Positions 8,147-17,277 of a DNA stretch of 64,000 nucleotides are shown here, piece after piece (within the stretch, counting starts at the first letter, position 1; every line of letters begins with the position of its first letter). The DNA comes from Gordonia rubripertincta. Lineage in GTDB: Bacteria; Actinomycetota; Actinomycetes; Mycobacteriales; Mycobacteriaceae. The position numbers and the translations under genes are program-made. Location: positions 1,054,001 through 1,118,000 of the forward strand of contig NZ_CP136136.1 of assembly GCF_038024875.1 (NCBI RefSeq), read 5' to 3'. The notes under the pieces were generated by a model, which saw only the letters and a program-made list of their open reading frames with translations, searched no databases and was not told the DNA's origin.

Positions 8147-9190
8147 TCAGAGTGTGGCGGTGTCGATCACGAAGCGGTAGCGCACGTCCGAGGCGACCAC
8201 GCGGTCGTAGGCGTCGTTGATCTGGTCCGCGGAGATCACCTCGATCTCGGCACCGATACCGTGTTCGGCGCAGAACTCGAGCATCTCCTGGGTCTGCGCG
8301 ATCCCGCCGATCATGGAACCGGAGAAGTTGCGGCGCTTGCCGATCAGGGCTCCGGCCGGGACCTCGATCGGATGTTCGGGCAGACCGAGTTCGACGAGCG
8401 TGCCGTCGAGCGCGAGCATGCCGAGGTACTTCCCCATGTCGAGGTTGGCCGAAACGGTGTTGAGGATGAGGTCGAACCGCCCCCGCAGCTCACGGAAGGT
8501 CTGCGGATCGCTCGTCGCGTAATAGTGGTCGGCGCCCAGACGCAGGCCGTCCTCCATCTTCTTCAGCGACTGCGACAGCACCGTCACCTCCGCGCCGAGT
8601 GCGTGCGCGATCTTGACGCCGACGTGCCCCAGGCCGCCGAGCCCGACGATGGCCACCTTCTTACCGGGGCCCGCCTCCCAGTGCCGCAGAGGCGAATACA
8701 GGGTGATCCCTGCGCAGAGCAGCGGAGCCGCCACATCGAGCGCGATGCCCTCCGGGATGCGGCAGACATAGTTCTCGTCGACGACGATGGACGTGCTGTA
8801 TCCACCATGGGTGCGCTGCCCGTCGCGGCCGACCGCGTTGTAGGTTCCGGTGTTACCCCGCTCGCAGTACTGCTCCTCGCCGAGGCGGCACGGCTCGCAT
8901 TCGCGGCAGGAGTCGACGAAGCAGCCGACGCCCACGCGGTCGCCGACGGCGTAGCGGGTGACGCTGTCACCGACCGCCGAGACCGTGCCGGCGATCTCGT
9001 GCCCCGGCACCACCGGGAACGTGGTGCCGTTCCACTCGTTTCGCGCGGTGTGGATGTCGGAGTGGCAGATGCCGGCGTAGGCGATGGCGATCGCGACATC
9101 GTTCGGGCCGAGGTCGCGCCGCTCGATCGTGGCCGGTTCGAGCGGGCGATCTGCTGCCGTGGCCATGTACGCGTTGACCGTCGTGGGCAT
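8147..9190 (-). CDS. adhC: Zn-dependent NAD(P) alcohol dehydrogenase, AdhC/cinnamyl-type
   Basis: A 347-residue medium-chain dehydrogenase that interconverts alcohols and aldehydes. Catalytic zinc ligands are CHSDIH (Cys42) and GHE (His64), structural-zinc cysteines are at 95, 98, 101 and 109, and the NAD(P) loop is GLGGLG. Its length and sequence style match the actinobacterial AdhC (NADP-dependent, broad aldehyde) subfamily. ATG 9190 is chosen because CTAGGAG precedes it; the 31 codons upstream are shadow. It is monocistronic, between its own terminator and a divergent kinase gene. Confidence 0.9.
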   Translation of the reverse strand: MPTTVNAYMATAADRPLEPATIERRDLGPNDVAIAIAYAGICHSDIHTARNEWNGTTFPVVPGHEIAGTVSAVGDSVTRYAVGDRVGVGCFVDSCRECEPCRLGEEQYCERGNTGTYNAVGRDGQRTHGGYSTSIVVDENYVCRIPEGIALDVAAPLLCAGITLYSPLRHWEAGPGKKVAIVGLGGLGHVGVKIAHALGAEVTVLSQSLKKMEDGLRLGADHYYATSDPQTFRELRGRFDLILNTVSANLDMGKYLGMLALDGTLVELGLPEHPIEVPAGALIGKRRNFSGSMIGGIAQTQEMLEFCAEHGIGAEIEVISADQINDAYDRVVASDVRYRFVIDTATL

Positions 9191-9373
9191 ACGGGAATCT
9201 CCTAGGTGTGGGTGTTCGGGGTGTCGACAACGTTCGCGGTCGAAGGACCGATGCACGAAAGCGCATGGGTCGGCACCGCACAAGTCTGCCGTCGTCTGCG
9301 CATCTCCGCCACAAGCGCACGCCGGGAGGTCGACTCAGCCCGTCGAGACACTGGATCGGACATCGATGATCGT

Positions 9374-9387
9374 TACAATGGCCGACG
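9374..9387 (+). promoter_or_regulatory. Leaderless promoter of the AarF gene
   Basis: A near-consensus -10 box TACAAT (9374-9379) ends 8 bases before the GTG start at 9388, so transcription should begin at or next to the start codon. Confidence 0.65.
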
Positions 9388-10764
9388 GTGACCATCAACA
9401 GCTCGGTCGACGACGGTCGGCGCACGCAGTTGCATCCGGTGTCGCCCATCGCCGAGGTCACGCGATTCGGGACGACCACCGCGCACGCGGCTGCGGGCCT
9501 CGGACGGTTCGTCCTCCACACGGCAGGCGACGCTCTTCGCGGTCGCGCACCCAGTGCTGCGCGCGCCGCGCACGAACTGCGCTCCACCTTCGAACATCTC
9601 GGCCCGACCTACGTGAAGCTCGGGCAGCTCATCGCATCCAGCCCCGGTGTCTTCTCCGACGCTCTCTCCTCGGAGTTCGAGACGCTGCTCGACCGCGTGA
9701 AGCCGGCCGATCCCGACGCCATGCGCGCACAGTTCGTCGCCGAACTCGGACGCCCACCCGAAGAGGTGTTCGCCCGGTTCGATCCGGTGCCGATCGCCTC
9801 GGCGTCGATCGCGCAGGTCCACACCGCAACCCTGCACAGCGGCGAAGAGGTGGTCGTCAAGATCCAGCGGCCCGGGATCGCCGACCGCCTCGCACCCGAC
9901 GTCGCGATCCTCGAGCGGATCGCCGGACTCGTCGAGATCTCCGAGTACGGCCGAATGCTCAGTGCGCGGCACGTCGTCGAAGACTTCGCGGCCGGTCTGG
10001 ACGCCGAACTCGATTTCCGGATCGAGGCCGACACCATGCGCGAGTGGTTCGAGTGCCTGCAACCGGGCCCCTTCGGCGACCGCGTCCGCGTCCCGCGGGT
10101 CTACGACGAGTTCACGACGCCACGCGTGCTCACGATGGAGCGCATCCACGCAGTCCGGATCGACGACGCCGCGGCGGTGCGGGCGGCCGGGCACGACGGC
10201 GTCGCGCTGTGCCGCAACTTGCTGCTCTCACTGCTCGACTCGGCATTCCACGGCGGCCTCTTCCACGGCGACCTGCACGCCGGGAACGTCCTCGTCGACG
10301 ATGCCGGGAAGATTGTGCTGCTCGACTTCGGCATCGTCGGGCGGTTCACCCCCCGCACCCGTCGCATACTTCGTCAGCTCGTCGTCGACCTGGTGGTTCG
10401 GGCGGACTACGAATCCGCAGGTCGCGCCATCTTCCTGCTCGGCGCAGTGCACAAACCCGGATCGACGGCCAAGGGCGCCGAGGACATCAAGAAGGTGACG
10501 ACCCCGCTGTCGACGACCGACCTGGGCTCGATGTCCTACACCGACCTGGGCCGACAGCTCGCCGCAGTGGCCAAGGCCCACGATGCCCGCCTCCCCCGCG
10601 AGCTGGTCCTCGTCGGTAAGCAGTTGCTGTATGTCGAGAAGTACATGAAGCTCCTCGCCCCGCGGTGGAAAGCCATGTCGGACAAAGAGATCTACGGGTA
10701 CATGGCCGGCATCCTGAAGGAGGCCGAACGCGATCGGCGCGCCGATCGGACCCGCACGAACTGA
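9388..10764 (+). CDS. ABC1/AarF/UbiB-family atypical kinase
   Basis: A 458-residue protein-kinase-like protein of the UbiB/ADCK family. The family's invariant motifs are all present: KLGQ within TYVKLGQLIASSPGVF, ASASIAQVH (the A-rich nucleotide loop), VVKIQRPG (ATP lysine), HGDLHAGN (catalytic loop) and LLDFG (metal-binding). Members support ubiquinone or menaquinone-pathway lipid handling, or are mycobacterial 'ABC1 kinase' paralogues; here the partner is unknown. GTG 9388 is supported by the TACAAT box immediately upstream. No membrane helix is seen at the C-terminus. Confidence 0.9.
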   Translation: MTINSSVDDGRRTQLHPVSPIAEVTRFGTTTAHAAAGLGRFVLHTAGDALRGRAPSAARAAHELRSTFEHLGPTYVKLGQLIASSPGVFSDALSSEFETLLDRVKPADPDAMRAQFVAELGRPPEEVFARFDPVPIASASIAQVHTATLHSGEEVVVKIQRPGIADRLAPDVAILERIAGLVEISEYGRMLSARHVVEDFAAGLDAELDFRIEADTMREWFECLQPGPFGDRVRVPRVYDEFTTPRVLTMERIHAVRIDDAAAVRAAGHDGVALCRNLLLSLLDSAFHGGLFHGDLHAGNVLVDDAGKIVLLDFGIVGRFTPRTRRILRQLVVDLVVRADYESAGRAIFLLGAVHKPGSTAKGAEDIKKVTTPLSTTDLGSMSYTDLGRQLAAVAKAHDARLPRELVLVGKQLLYVEKYMKLLAPRWKAMSDKEIYGYMAGILKEAERDRRADRTRTN

Positions 10765-10868
10765 TGCATGATCGCAAATCCCGGCATGTCGGGCCTACTG
10801 ACGCGTACGGAACGCGAGACGCCCGCTAGGGTGATACCGATTACGCTGCTGATTCACAGGAGTCACAC

Positions 10869-12230
10869 ATGAGACGTTTCGTGCCGGCACTGCTGGCCTT
10901 CTTTGGTGCCGCGTTCCTCGCGGTCGCCATTGCCATCCCGCTGTACCTGGTGCCGACGCTCAAGGTGGTGCCGCTCGACCTCGACATCACCTCGGATGCG
11001 ACGACCGTCGCCGCCGACGGGTCCACCGGTGACCGGTTCCCGGCGGTGATCTTCGATCGTTGCTCGGTGTCGGAGGATCGTGCCCGCACCTTCGAGGCAC
11101 ATCTGACGCAGCAGCGCCGATCGGTGATCATCGAACCGTCGGACAGCCGCCAGGCGACTGTGCAGTCCGCGCAGACCGTCCTGATCGACCGCATCCGCGA
11201 CGCCGACGGTCAGGAGACCGAACCGACCGTCGCCGCGGCAGGCGAGGCCCGTACCTGCAAGGACGGCCTGCTCACCGCGACCATCGACCGCGTGTCGGTG
11301 AACCGTAAGACGTCGGTACCCAACGGTGCCGTGAGCTCGCTGCAGCTCGAGGCCGTGCCGCCGGGCGGCAACGTGAACGACGTCTCGGTCGCCCTCGACA
11401 ACCGCAAGGGCTTCCAGTACAAGTTCGGCTTCGACGTCCAGCAGCGCGACTACCTGTATTACGACCTCAACACCCGCCAGGACTGCGACGCGAAGTTCCA
11501 GGATGAGGTGGAGATCAAGGGCGTCAAGACCCTTCACTTCGCCTGCGACGTCCCGGAGAAGGACCTCTCGAGCCTGCCGAACGCACAGGGCGAAGCCGCC
11601 CTCGGCACCATGCTGACGATGCCGGCCAAGTGGTGGGGCATCAGCGGTCCGGGCGTCCGCCCGAACGATCCGATCACGATGCACCGTCACGCGTCGGCCG
11701 TGCGCCACGTCTACGTCGAGCCGATCACCGGCACCATCGTCGACGGCCGCGAGGATCAGCACCAGTACTTCAAGTCGCCCGACCAGAGCGAGTCCAACCC
11801 CGAGGTCGTGCGCAACTTCCGCATGGACGCGCTCAAGGGCACGTTCAAGTGGAGTGATGGGATCGTCACCAAGCAGACCGACATCGCCAGCGGTTACGTG
11901 ACGCAGCTGAACCTCCTGGGCTTCTGGCTGCCGATCGTGCTCGGTGTGCTCGGTGTGATCATGCTGGCACTGGCGGTCTTCATGTTCCTCCGCGGACGCC
12001 GCGACGACGACGCCGCCGTGGCCACCGCAGGCCCGGCTGCCACCGCGCCCGCCGCAGATGAGCGTCGAACCTCCGTGATCAAGCGGGACGCACCGGCAGC
12101 CGGTACCGCCTCGTCGGCCGGCAACCCGTGGGAGCGTCCGACCGAGCAGATCCCGAAGGTCGACGGCGGCGAACCGCCGGCCGACGGCTCGTCGACCCGC
12201 TCCTTCCGCAAGCAGCCGCCGCCCGAGTAG
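10869..12230 (+). CDS. DUF3068 (PorA-family) membrane protein
   Basis: A 453-residue protein typical of mycolate-bearing actinobacteria. An N-terminal membrane helix or uncleaved signal (about residues 5-29) is followed by a ~320-residue extracytoplasmic domain, a second membrane helix at about 349-372 (LLGFWLPIVLGVLGVIMLAL), and a cytoplasmic Ala/Pro/Arg-rich tail. DUF3068 proteins are named 'porin PorA family' in databases but the role of this branch is unproven. Start ATG 10869 follows ACAGGAGTCACAC; a TAGGGT -10 box lies at 10827-10832. It ends at a 17-bp hairpin. Confidence 0.88.
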   Translation: MRRFVPALLAFFGAAFLAVAIAIPLYLVPTLKVVPLDLDITSDATTVAADGSTGDRFPAVIFDRCSVSEDRARTFEAHLTQQRRSVIIEPSDSRQATVQSAQTVLIDRIRDADGQETEPTVAAAGEARTCKDGLLTATIDRVSVNRKTSVPNGAVSSLQLEAVPPGGNVNDVSVALDNRKGFQYKFGFDVQQRDYLYYDLNTRQDCDAKFQDEVEIKGVKTLHFACDVPEKDLSSLPNAQGEAALGTMLTMPAKWWGISGPGVRPNDPITMHRHASAVRHVYVEPITGTIVDGREDQHQYFKSPDQSESNPEVVRNFRMDALKGTFKWSDGIVTKQTDIASGYVTQLNLLGFWLPIVLGVLGVIMLALAVFMFLRGRRDDDAAVATAGPAATAPAADERRTSVIKRDAPAAGTASSAGNPWERPTEQIPKVDGGEPPADGSSTRSFRKQPPPE

Positions 12231-12251
12231 GCCCGACTGCTGACAACGACC

Positions 12252-12295
12252 ACCGCGGGCGCATCCGGATTCACCGGATGCGCCCGCGGTGTTTT
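12252..12295 (+). terminator. Strong intrinsic terminator of the DUF3068 gene
   Basis: A perfect 17-bp stem (12252-12268 with 12274-12290, arms beginning ACCGCGGGCG) and 5-base loop ATTCA are followed by GTTTTC. It starts 22 bases past the stop codon. Confidence 0.85.
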
Positions 12296-12505
12296 CGTCT
12301 GGGTCTCAGATGCCGCGGAAGGTGTCGGGTGGGCGACACGATCCGCTACAGCTGTCCCGGGACACCCGACGGCCGGGGGACGACCCACCCTGCAGGCGCC
12401 CCTGACGGGCGGCACGCGCGCCACCCGACGGGGCGCCGCCCCCTCGCGCGGCATGAGTGCCACCCACCTCCTGCGGCGCACGGAGCCCCCCGGGCCACAC
12501 ACAAC

Positions 12506-12537
12506 AAGGGCCGGTGACCCGAAGGTCACCGGCCCTT
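12506..12537 (-). terminator. Intrinsic terminator of the mycolyltransferase gene
   Basis: Perfect 14-bp arms AAGGGCCGGTGACC and GGTCACCGGCCCTT close a TTCG tetraloop (minus-strand reading), then TGTTGTGTG. It lies 40 bases past the stop. Confidence 0.85.
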
Positions 12538-12576
12538 GCCGTTGTCTCTATGGAGTTGCGAGACCGTCTGCTCGGC

Positions 12577-13539
12577 TCAGAAGAACGCCGGGCGGAAGGT
12601 CTTGACCCACGACTCCTTGAAGGTGCTCTGCCAGTAGTCCCACCAGTGCGCACCGTCCGGGGTGATCCGGGTGGTGAGCTTGACGCCCGGGACGAGCGCG
12701 ACACGGCCGACGTACAGCTGGCTGCTGGTCGAGGCGGCGACCTCGAGCGGGATCATCTGCGCGAACTTGACCGGGTCGAAGTTGGCGCTGGTCGGGTTGA
12801 CCGACGAGTCGTACTTGCTGCCGACGCCGCTACCGGACGAGACGTAGACGTATTTGCCGGCCAGGTTGCCCGCGCTCAGGAACGGATCGTTCTGGAACCA
12901 GCTGCCGGCCGGGTAGAAGCCCCACATGTTGCTGGGGTTGCCGCCCATCTCGATGACCGAGGCCTGGATGCCCTGGGTGAAGCCCGGCAGGGTCACCGTC
13001 GGGTACCCGCTGTAGGACGCGACTGCCTTGTAGAAGTTCGGGTGGCGCGACGCGAGGTTGAGCGCCGAGGTGCCCGACATCGACAGGCCGGCGATGCCGT
13101 TGCGACGGTTGTCGCTGCCATGGCGGGCGGCCATGTACCCCGGCAGCTCGCGGGTCAGGAAGGTCTCCCACTTGTTGTTGCCGAGCTTGGGGTCGTAGGA
13201 CTGCCAGTCGGTGTAGAAGCTGCCGCCGCCGCCGAACGGGATGGCGACGTTCGTGCCCTTGCCGGCCATGTAGCGGGCGACATCGGTGTTGATCAGCCAA
13301 CCGCTGTTGTTGTTGGGGGCACGCAGGCCGTCGAGAAGGTACAGCGTCGGCTTCGGTCCGCCGCCGCCGGCCGAGACGATGCACACGGGCACGGTCCGGT
13401 TCATGGCGTTCGAGCGGACGTATTCGACGTTGCAACCATTGGCTGCGGACGCCGGCGGAGCTGCGACCAGCGTGGCACCTGACACGGCCACGAGAGCCAC
13501 GAGTCCGGCGACGAGGCGCTTACGGGCGCGAGTCAGCAT
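12577..13539 (-). CDS. Secreted mycolyltransferase/esterase of the antigen 85 family
   Basis: A 320-residue exported enzyme. A Sec signal peptide (RARKRLVAG then a hydrophobic core) ends with PPASA, cleavage near residue 32/33. The mature alpha/beta-hydrolase has the nucleophile elbow GLSMSG (Ser153) and the family's C-terminal His in GAHWWDYW. Such enzymes move mycolic acids between trehalose mycolates and arabinogalactan at the cell wall. It is smaller than FbpA-C but the right size for the Gordonia/Rhodococcus/Corynebacterium forms. A promoter with 17-base spacing lies ~125 bases upstream, and it ends at a strong hairpin. Confidence 0.9.
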   Translation of the reverse strand: MLTRARKRLVAGLVALVAVSGATLVAAPPASAANGCNVEYVRSNAMNRTVPVCIVSAGGGGPKPTLYLLDGLRAPNNNSGWLINTDVARYMAGKGTNVAIPFGGGGSFYTDWQSYDPKLGNNKWETFLTRELPGYMAARHGSDNRRNGIAGLSMSGTSALNLASRHPNFYKAVASYSGYPTVTLPGFTQGIQASVIEMGGNPSNMWGFYPAGSWFQNDPFLSAGNLAGKYVYVSSGSGVGSKYDSSVNPTSANFDPVKFAQMIPLEVAASTSSQLYVGRVALVPGVKLTTRITPDGAHWWDYWQSTFKESWVKTFRPAFF

Positions 13540-13665
13540 TCGTCAGTTTTCCTTTGGATCTCGGCCGGAGTCGGCCGCTTCTGGGTCTTCCCTACCGGGT
13601 ACTGCGGAAGTCGTACGTAGGGGGATTCTATTGATCCCCGTCGGGAGCGGTACCCGTCGTCGAGA

Positions 13666-13694
13666 AGTGTAACGGCACGATAACGTCGCGGCAA
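13666..13694 (-). promoter_or_regulatory. SigA-type promoter of the mycolyltransferase gene
   Basis: On the minus strand, -35 TTGCCG (13694-13689) and -10 TACACT (13671-13666) are separated by exactly 17 bases. This predicts a start near 13659 and a 5' leader of about 120 bases. Confidence 0.65.
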
Positions 13695-13931
13695 AGGCTG
13701 GACTGACCTTCGTGACGCATACGGGTAGTGGTGCGTGTCACATTTGCCCCGTTGTGAACAGCCCATATGGGCCATGCGCGGCACAACTGTCCGATTCTGC
13801 CCTCCGAACGGACGAAATTGCCGCGACCGCACCGTTATTCGTTTGGGGTGGTTAACGGTGATGTGGGAATCGGTTCGATCTCCGAGGCGGTCGTATCGGC
13901 CAACCAGGCCGCACCCCGACCCCGTACTCAC

Positions 13932-13944
13932 TAGGGTCGGGGCC
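13932..13944 (+). promoter_or_regulatory. Leaderless promoter of the amidase gene
   Basis: TAGGGT (13932-13937) ends 7 bases before GTG 13945. No Shine-Dalgarno is present, in line with a leaderless transcript. Confidence 0.55.
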
Positions 13945-15429
13945 GTGGACATGGGTGAATACCTCGGCGCCGACGCGACCGCCCTCGCCGGACTCGTCGC
14001 ATCGGGTGAGGTCACGGCTGCCGAACTCCTCGACCTGGCCCGGGCCCGTGCCGCCGCGGTGAACCCGGACCTGAACGCCATCGTCATCCCGATCGAGGCC
14101 GAGGCCGACCACCGGGCCCGCACGGAGTTGACCGGGCCGTTCGCCGGCGTCCCCTTCCTGATCAAGGACCTCGCCCAGGACTACCGCGGCTATCCGACGA
14201 CGCGTGGCTCTCGATCGTTGGCGCGGCACGTCGCCACCGAGCACGCGACGGTCGTCCGGCGATTCCTCGATGCGGGTCTGGTCGTCTTCGGGAAGACCAA
14301 CACCCCGGAGTTCGGTTCGAAGGCGATCACCGAATCCGTCCTGTGGGGTCCGGCGCGCAACCCCTGGAACCTCGACGTGACCCCCGGCGGCTCGTCCGGG
14401 GGCAGCGCCGCGGCCGTGGCCGCGGGCGTCGTGCCCGCGGCCGGCGCGAACGACGGCGGCGGCTCGATCCGCATCCCGGCGGCATGTACCGGGCTCGTCG
14501 GACTGAAGGCGTCACGCGGCCTGATGCCGTTCGGGCCCGCCACCGGCGAGCCGCTCTTCGGGATGGGCGTCGAGGGTGTCGTGACCCGCACGGTGCGCGA
14601 TGCGGCCGCCCTCTACGACGCGATCATCGGCCCCACCGCGTCGTCGACCTATCCCGCCCCCCTCCACACCGAGTCGTTCACGACGCGGATCGCCTCTCCA
14701 CCGCGGCTGCTGCGGATCGGTTACACCACACGTTCGGCCATCAACCCAGCACCGCACCCCGAAGCGGTGGCGGCCGTCGAACACGCCGCGAAACTGCTCA
14801 CCGAACTCGGCCACCAGGTCGACGAGGTGGACCCGCCGCACGACGATGCGGAGCTTGCCCGCGACTTCCTCGAGATCTGGTTCGCCAAGGCGGCCGCCCA
14901 GGTCGACGAGGCGCGGCGCCTGTCCGGTGCCGGCGACGCCGACTTCGAGGCGGACACTCTCGCCCTCGCCGAGATCGGCCGGGCGGCCGGGGTGGTGCCG
15001 CTCTTCCGCGCGCTCGACCACGTCAACCACCACGTTCGTGCTCTGGAACGCTTCCACGAGACCCACGACCTGCTCCTGACCCCGACCCTCGCCGTCCCGC
15101 CGCCGGCCGTCGGGTCGATGACGACCCCGCCGCTCCTCCAGCAGGCGGCGCGGCTCGCGGCCCGCGCCCGCATCGGCAAGGTGATGTCGCGGGTGGGGAT
15201 CGTCGACCAGCTCGTCGAGGAGAATCTCGGCTGGGTGCCCTACACCCAGCTGGCGAACATGACCGGACGTCCGGCGATCAGCGTGCCCCTGCACTGGACC
15301 GGGACCGGGCTCCCGCTCGGCGTCCAGTTCGTCGGCCGTCTGGGCGCCGACGGTGACCTCCTGGCTCTCGCCGCATCCCTCGAGGACGCCGCGCCGTGGT
15401 TCCACCGGTACGCCGACATCTCGATGTGA
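13945..15429 (+). CDS. Amidase signature family hydrolase
   Basis: A ~494-residue amidase. The Ser-Ser-Lys triad region is clear: Lys in PFLIKDLAQD, then the signature GGSSGGSAAAVAAG followed by GANDGGGSIRIPA. Family members hydrolyse amides, often aryl or short acyl; this branch is annotated only generically and is not the GatA of a GatCAB locus, since no gatB or gatC is near. GTG 13945 and ATG 13951 both fit; the TAGGGT box favours GTG. A longer open frame runs 70 codons upstream but crosses the promoter. An FAD dehydrogenase follows 73 bases later. Confidence 0.88.
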   Translation: MDMGEYLGADATALAGLVASGEVTAAELLDLARARAAAVNPDLNAIVIPIEAEADHRARTELTGPFAGVPFLIKDLAQDYRGYPTTRGSRSLARHVATEHATVVRRFLDAGLVVFGKTNTPEFGSKAITESVLWGPARNPWNLDVTPGGSSGGSAAAVAAGVVPAAGANDGGGSIRIPAACTGLVGLKASRGLMPFGPATGEPLFGMGVEGVVTRTVRDAAALYDAIIGPTASSTYPAPLHTESFTTRIASPPRLLRIGYTTRSAINPAPHPEAVAAVEHAAKLLTELGHQVDEVDPPHDDAELARDFLEIWFAKAAAQVDEARRLSGAGDADFEADTLALAEIGRAAGVVPLFRALDHVNHHVRALERFHETHDLLLTPTLAVPPPAVGSMTTPPLLQQAARLAARARIGKVMSRVGIVDQLVEENLGWVPYTQLANMTGRPAISVPLHWTGTGLPLGVQFVGRLGADGDLLALAASLEDAAPWFHRYADISM

Positions 15430-15502
15430 CGCGGCGCTAATGTTCTCTCGGGATCGCATGTCCGGGTGGGGGCACGCGGCAGATCGACGGTGAGGAGTTG
15501 TC

Positions 15503-17164
15503 GTGACGAAGCAGGTGGCCGACGCGGTGGTCGTCGGTGCGGGTCTGGCGGGTCTGGTCGCGACATACGAGCTCACCAAGGCGGGCCGACGCGTGGTGGT
15601 GGTCGATCAGGAGAACCGCAGAAATCTTGGCGGACAGGCCTTCTGGTCGCTGGGCGGACTGTTCATGGTGGACACCCCCGAACAGCGCAGGCTCGGCATC
15701 ACCGACTCCGCCGACCTCGCTCTGCAGGACTGGATGGGGTCGGCGGGCTTCGACCGCGACGACGAGGACTACTGGCCGCGTCAGTGGGCCCGGGCCTACG
15801 TCGACTTCGCCGCCACCGAGAAGCGGCAGTATCTGCACGATCTCGGGCTGCGCATCACCCCGATCGTCGGCTGGGCCGAACGCGGCGGCGGCTTCGCCGA
15901 CGGACACGGCAACTCCGTGCCGCGCTTCCACCTCACCTGGGGCACCGGACCCGAAGTGGTCCGGATCTTCGCCGAACCGGTCCTCGAGGCCGAAAAACGT
16001 GGGCTGGTCGAGTTCCGGTTCCGGCATCGGGTCGACGAACTGGTCGTCGAAGACGGTGCCGCCGTGGGCGTGCGGGGAGCCACCCTCGCGCCGACCGACC
16101 TCGATCGCGGCAAGGCGTCGAACCGCGATGTGGTGGGCGACTTCGAGATTCGTGCCGGAGCGGTGATCGTGACGTCCGGCGGCATCGGCCACAACCACGA
16201 CCTCATCCGCAAGAACTGGCCGGTCGACCGTCTCGGTCCTGCACCGAAGACGATGATCTCTGGCGTCCCGGCGCATGTCGACGGCCGCATGCTGGAGATC
16301 AGCGAGGATGCCGGCGCAAACATCGTCAACCGCGACCGCATGTGGCACTACACCGAGGGCATCCACAACTGGGACCCGATCTGGCCCGACCACGCCATCC
16401 GGATCATCCCGGGACCGTCGTCGCTGTGGCTCGACGCGAACGGCAACCGCCTCGCACCGCCGAACTTCCCCGGCTTCGACACGAACTCGACGATGAAGGC
16501 GATCCTCGCCGCCGGCCACGACTACTCGTGGTTCATCCTCACCCAGTCCATCGTCGAGAAGGAGTTCATGCTGTCGGGTTCCGAACAGAACCCCGACATC
16601 ACCTCCAAGGATCTGAAGCTCGCCGCGAAGAGCCGACTCGCCAAGGGGGCCCCCGGACCGGTGGATGCCTTCGTGCGCAACGGCATCGACTTCGTGGTCG
16701 CCGACAACCTGCCCGAACTGGTCAGCGGGATGAACGCGATCGCACGCGGCCCTGAACTGGACCTCGCGCTCATCGAACGCGTCATCTCGGCCCGCGACGC
16801 CGAGGTGGAGAACAAGTTCTCCAAGGACGCCCAGCTGATGGCGATCAACAACGCGCGACAGTTCATCGGCGACAGGATCGTTCGAGTGGCCAAGCCCCAC
16901 CGCATCCTCGACCCCGCGCACGGTCCGCTGATCGCGGTGCGGCTCAACATCCTCACCCGCAAGACCCTCGGCGGCCTCGAGACCAACCTCGACTCACAGG
17001 TGCTCCGCCCCGATGGCAGCGCCTTCGACGGCCTGTTCGCGGCCGGCGAGGTCGCGGGTTTCGGTGGCGGCGGTGTGCACGGTTACAACGCCCTCGAGGG
17101 CACCTTCCTGGGCGGGTGCATCTTCTCCGGGCGTGCAGCCGGACGGGCCGTCGCGCGCAGCTGA
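15503..17164 (+). CDS. FAD-binding dehydrogenase (3-ketosteroid dehydrogenase-like)
   Basis: A 553-residue flavoprotein of the fumarate reductase/3-ketosteroid 1-dehydrogenase superfamily. The N-terminal dinucleotide motif is VVGAGLAGL, then GGQAFWSLGG, and the C-terminal FAD-closing stretch is GLFAAGEVAGFGGGGVHGYN with LEGTFLGGCIFSGRAAG. The sequence fits the actinobacterial 'FAD-binding dehydrogenase' group (M. tuberculosis Rv0785-like) better than true KstD. Start GTG 15503 follows GAGGAG. Substrate unknown. Confidence 0.85.
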   Translation: MTKQVADAVVVGAGLAGLVATYELTKAGRRVVVVDQENRRNLGGQAFWSLGGLFMVDTPEQRRLGITDSADLALQDWMGSAGFDRDDEDYWPRQWARAYVDFAATEKRQYLHDLGLRITPIVGWAERGGGFADGHGNSVPRFHLTWGTGPEVVRIFAEPVLEAEKRGLVEFRFRHRVDELVVEDGAAVGVRGATLAPTDLDRGKASNRDVVGDFEIRAGAVIVTSGGIGHNHDLIRKNWPVDRLGPAPKTMISGVPAHVDGRMLEISEDAGANIVNRDRMWHYTEGIHNWDPIWPDHAIRIIPGPSSLWLDANGNRLAPPNFPGFDTNSTMKAILAAGHDYSWFILTQSIVEKEFMLSGSEQNPDITSKDLKLAAKSRLAKGAPGPVDAFVRNGIDFVVADNLPELVSGMNAIARGPELDLALIERVISARDAEVENKFSKDAQLMAINNARQFIGDRIVRVAKPHRILDPAHGPLIAVRLNILTRKTLGGLETNLDSQVLRPDGSAFDGLFAAGEVAGFGGGGVHGYNALEGTFLGGCIFSGRAAGRAVARS

Positions 17165-17264
17165 TCTCGGCGTCCGGACACGCCCTTCGAGACGGTCCGA
17201 AAAGGGTTGCCTGCCCTACTTTTTCACGGCACGGTCCGCGATCCCATTTCGGACATGCGTCGGC

Positions 17265-17277
17265 TAGGGTATTGGGC
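17265..17277 (+). promoter_or_regulatory. Leaderless promoter of the DyP-encapsulin operon
   Basis: TAGGGT (17265-17270) stands 7 bases before GTG 17278. The next candidate start, GTG 17284, is two codons later. Confidence 0.55.

Larger units (their letters stand above)
12231..12576. other. Convergent intergenic region
   Basis: Besides the two terminators, the middle (12300-12500) holds only GC-rich sequence with small inverted repeats such as GTGTCG/CGACAC near 12329. I see no gene or RNA. Confidence 0.5.
13540..13944. other. Divergent intergenic region with promoters and a palindrome
   Basis: It contains the mycolyltransferase promoter (13666-13694), its ~120-base leader, the 12-bp palindrome GCCCATATGGGC (13761-13772) and, at the right end, the leaderless amidase promoter. 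No coding region is supported. Confidence 0.55.

Noticed and set aside
9084..10619. 511-codon open frame overlapping the AarF gene
   Set aside because: Arg/Pro-rich out-of-frame reading typical of high-GC DNA; it crosses the adhC start and the aarF promoter.
13761..13772. Palindrome GCCCATATGGGC as an operator
   Set aside because: It is ~90 bases upstream of the mycolyltransferase -35 box and ~170 bases before the amidase promoter, so no promoter contact is evident; kept only as a note in the intergenic entry.
13735..13944. N-terminal extension of the amidase
   Set aside because: The family N-terminus begins near GTG 13945, and the extension covers the likely promoter.
15437..16921. 494-codon frame antisense to the FAD dehydrogenase
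   Set aside because: No recognisable domain, and the sense gene has intact dinucleotide motifs.
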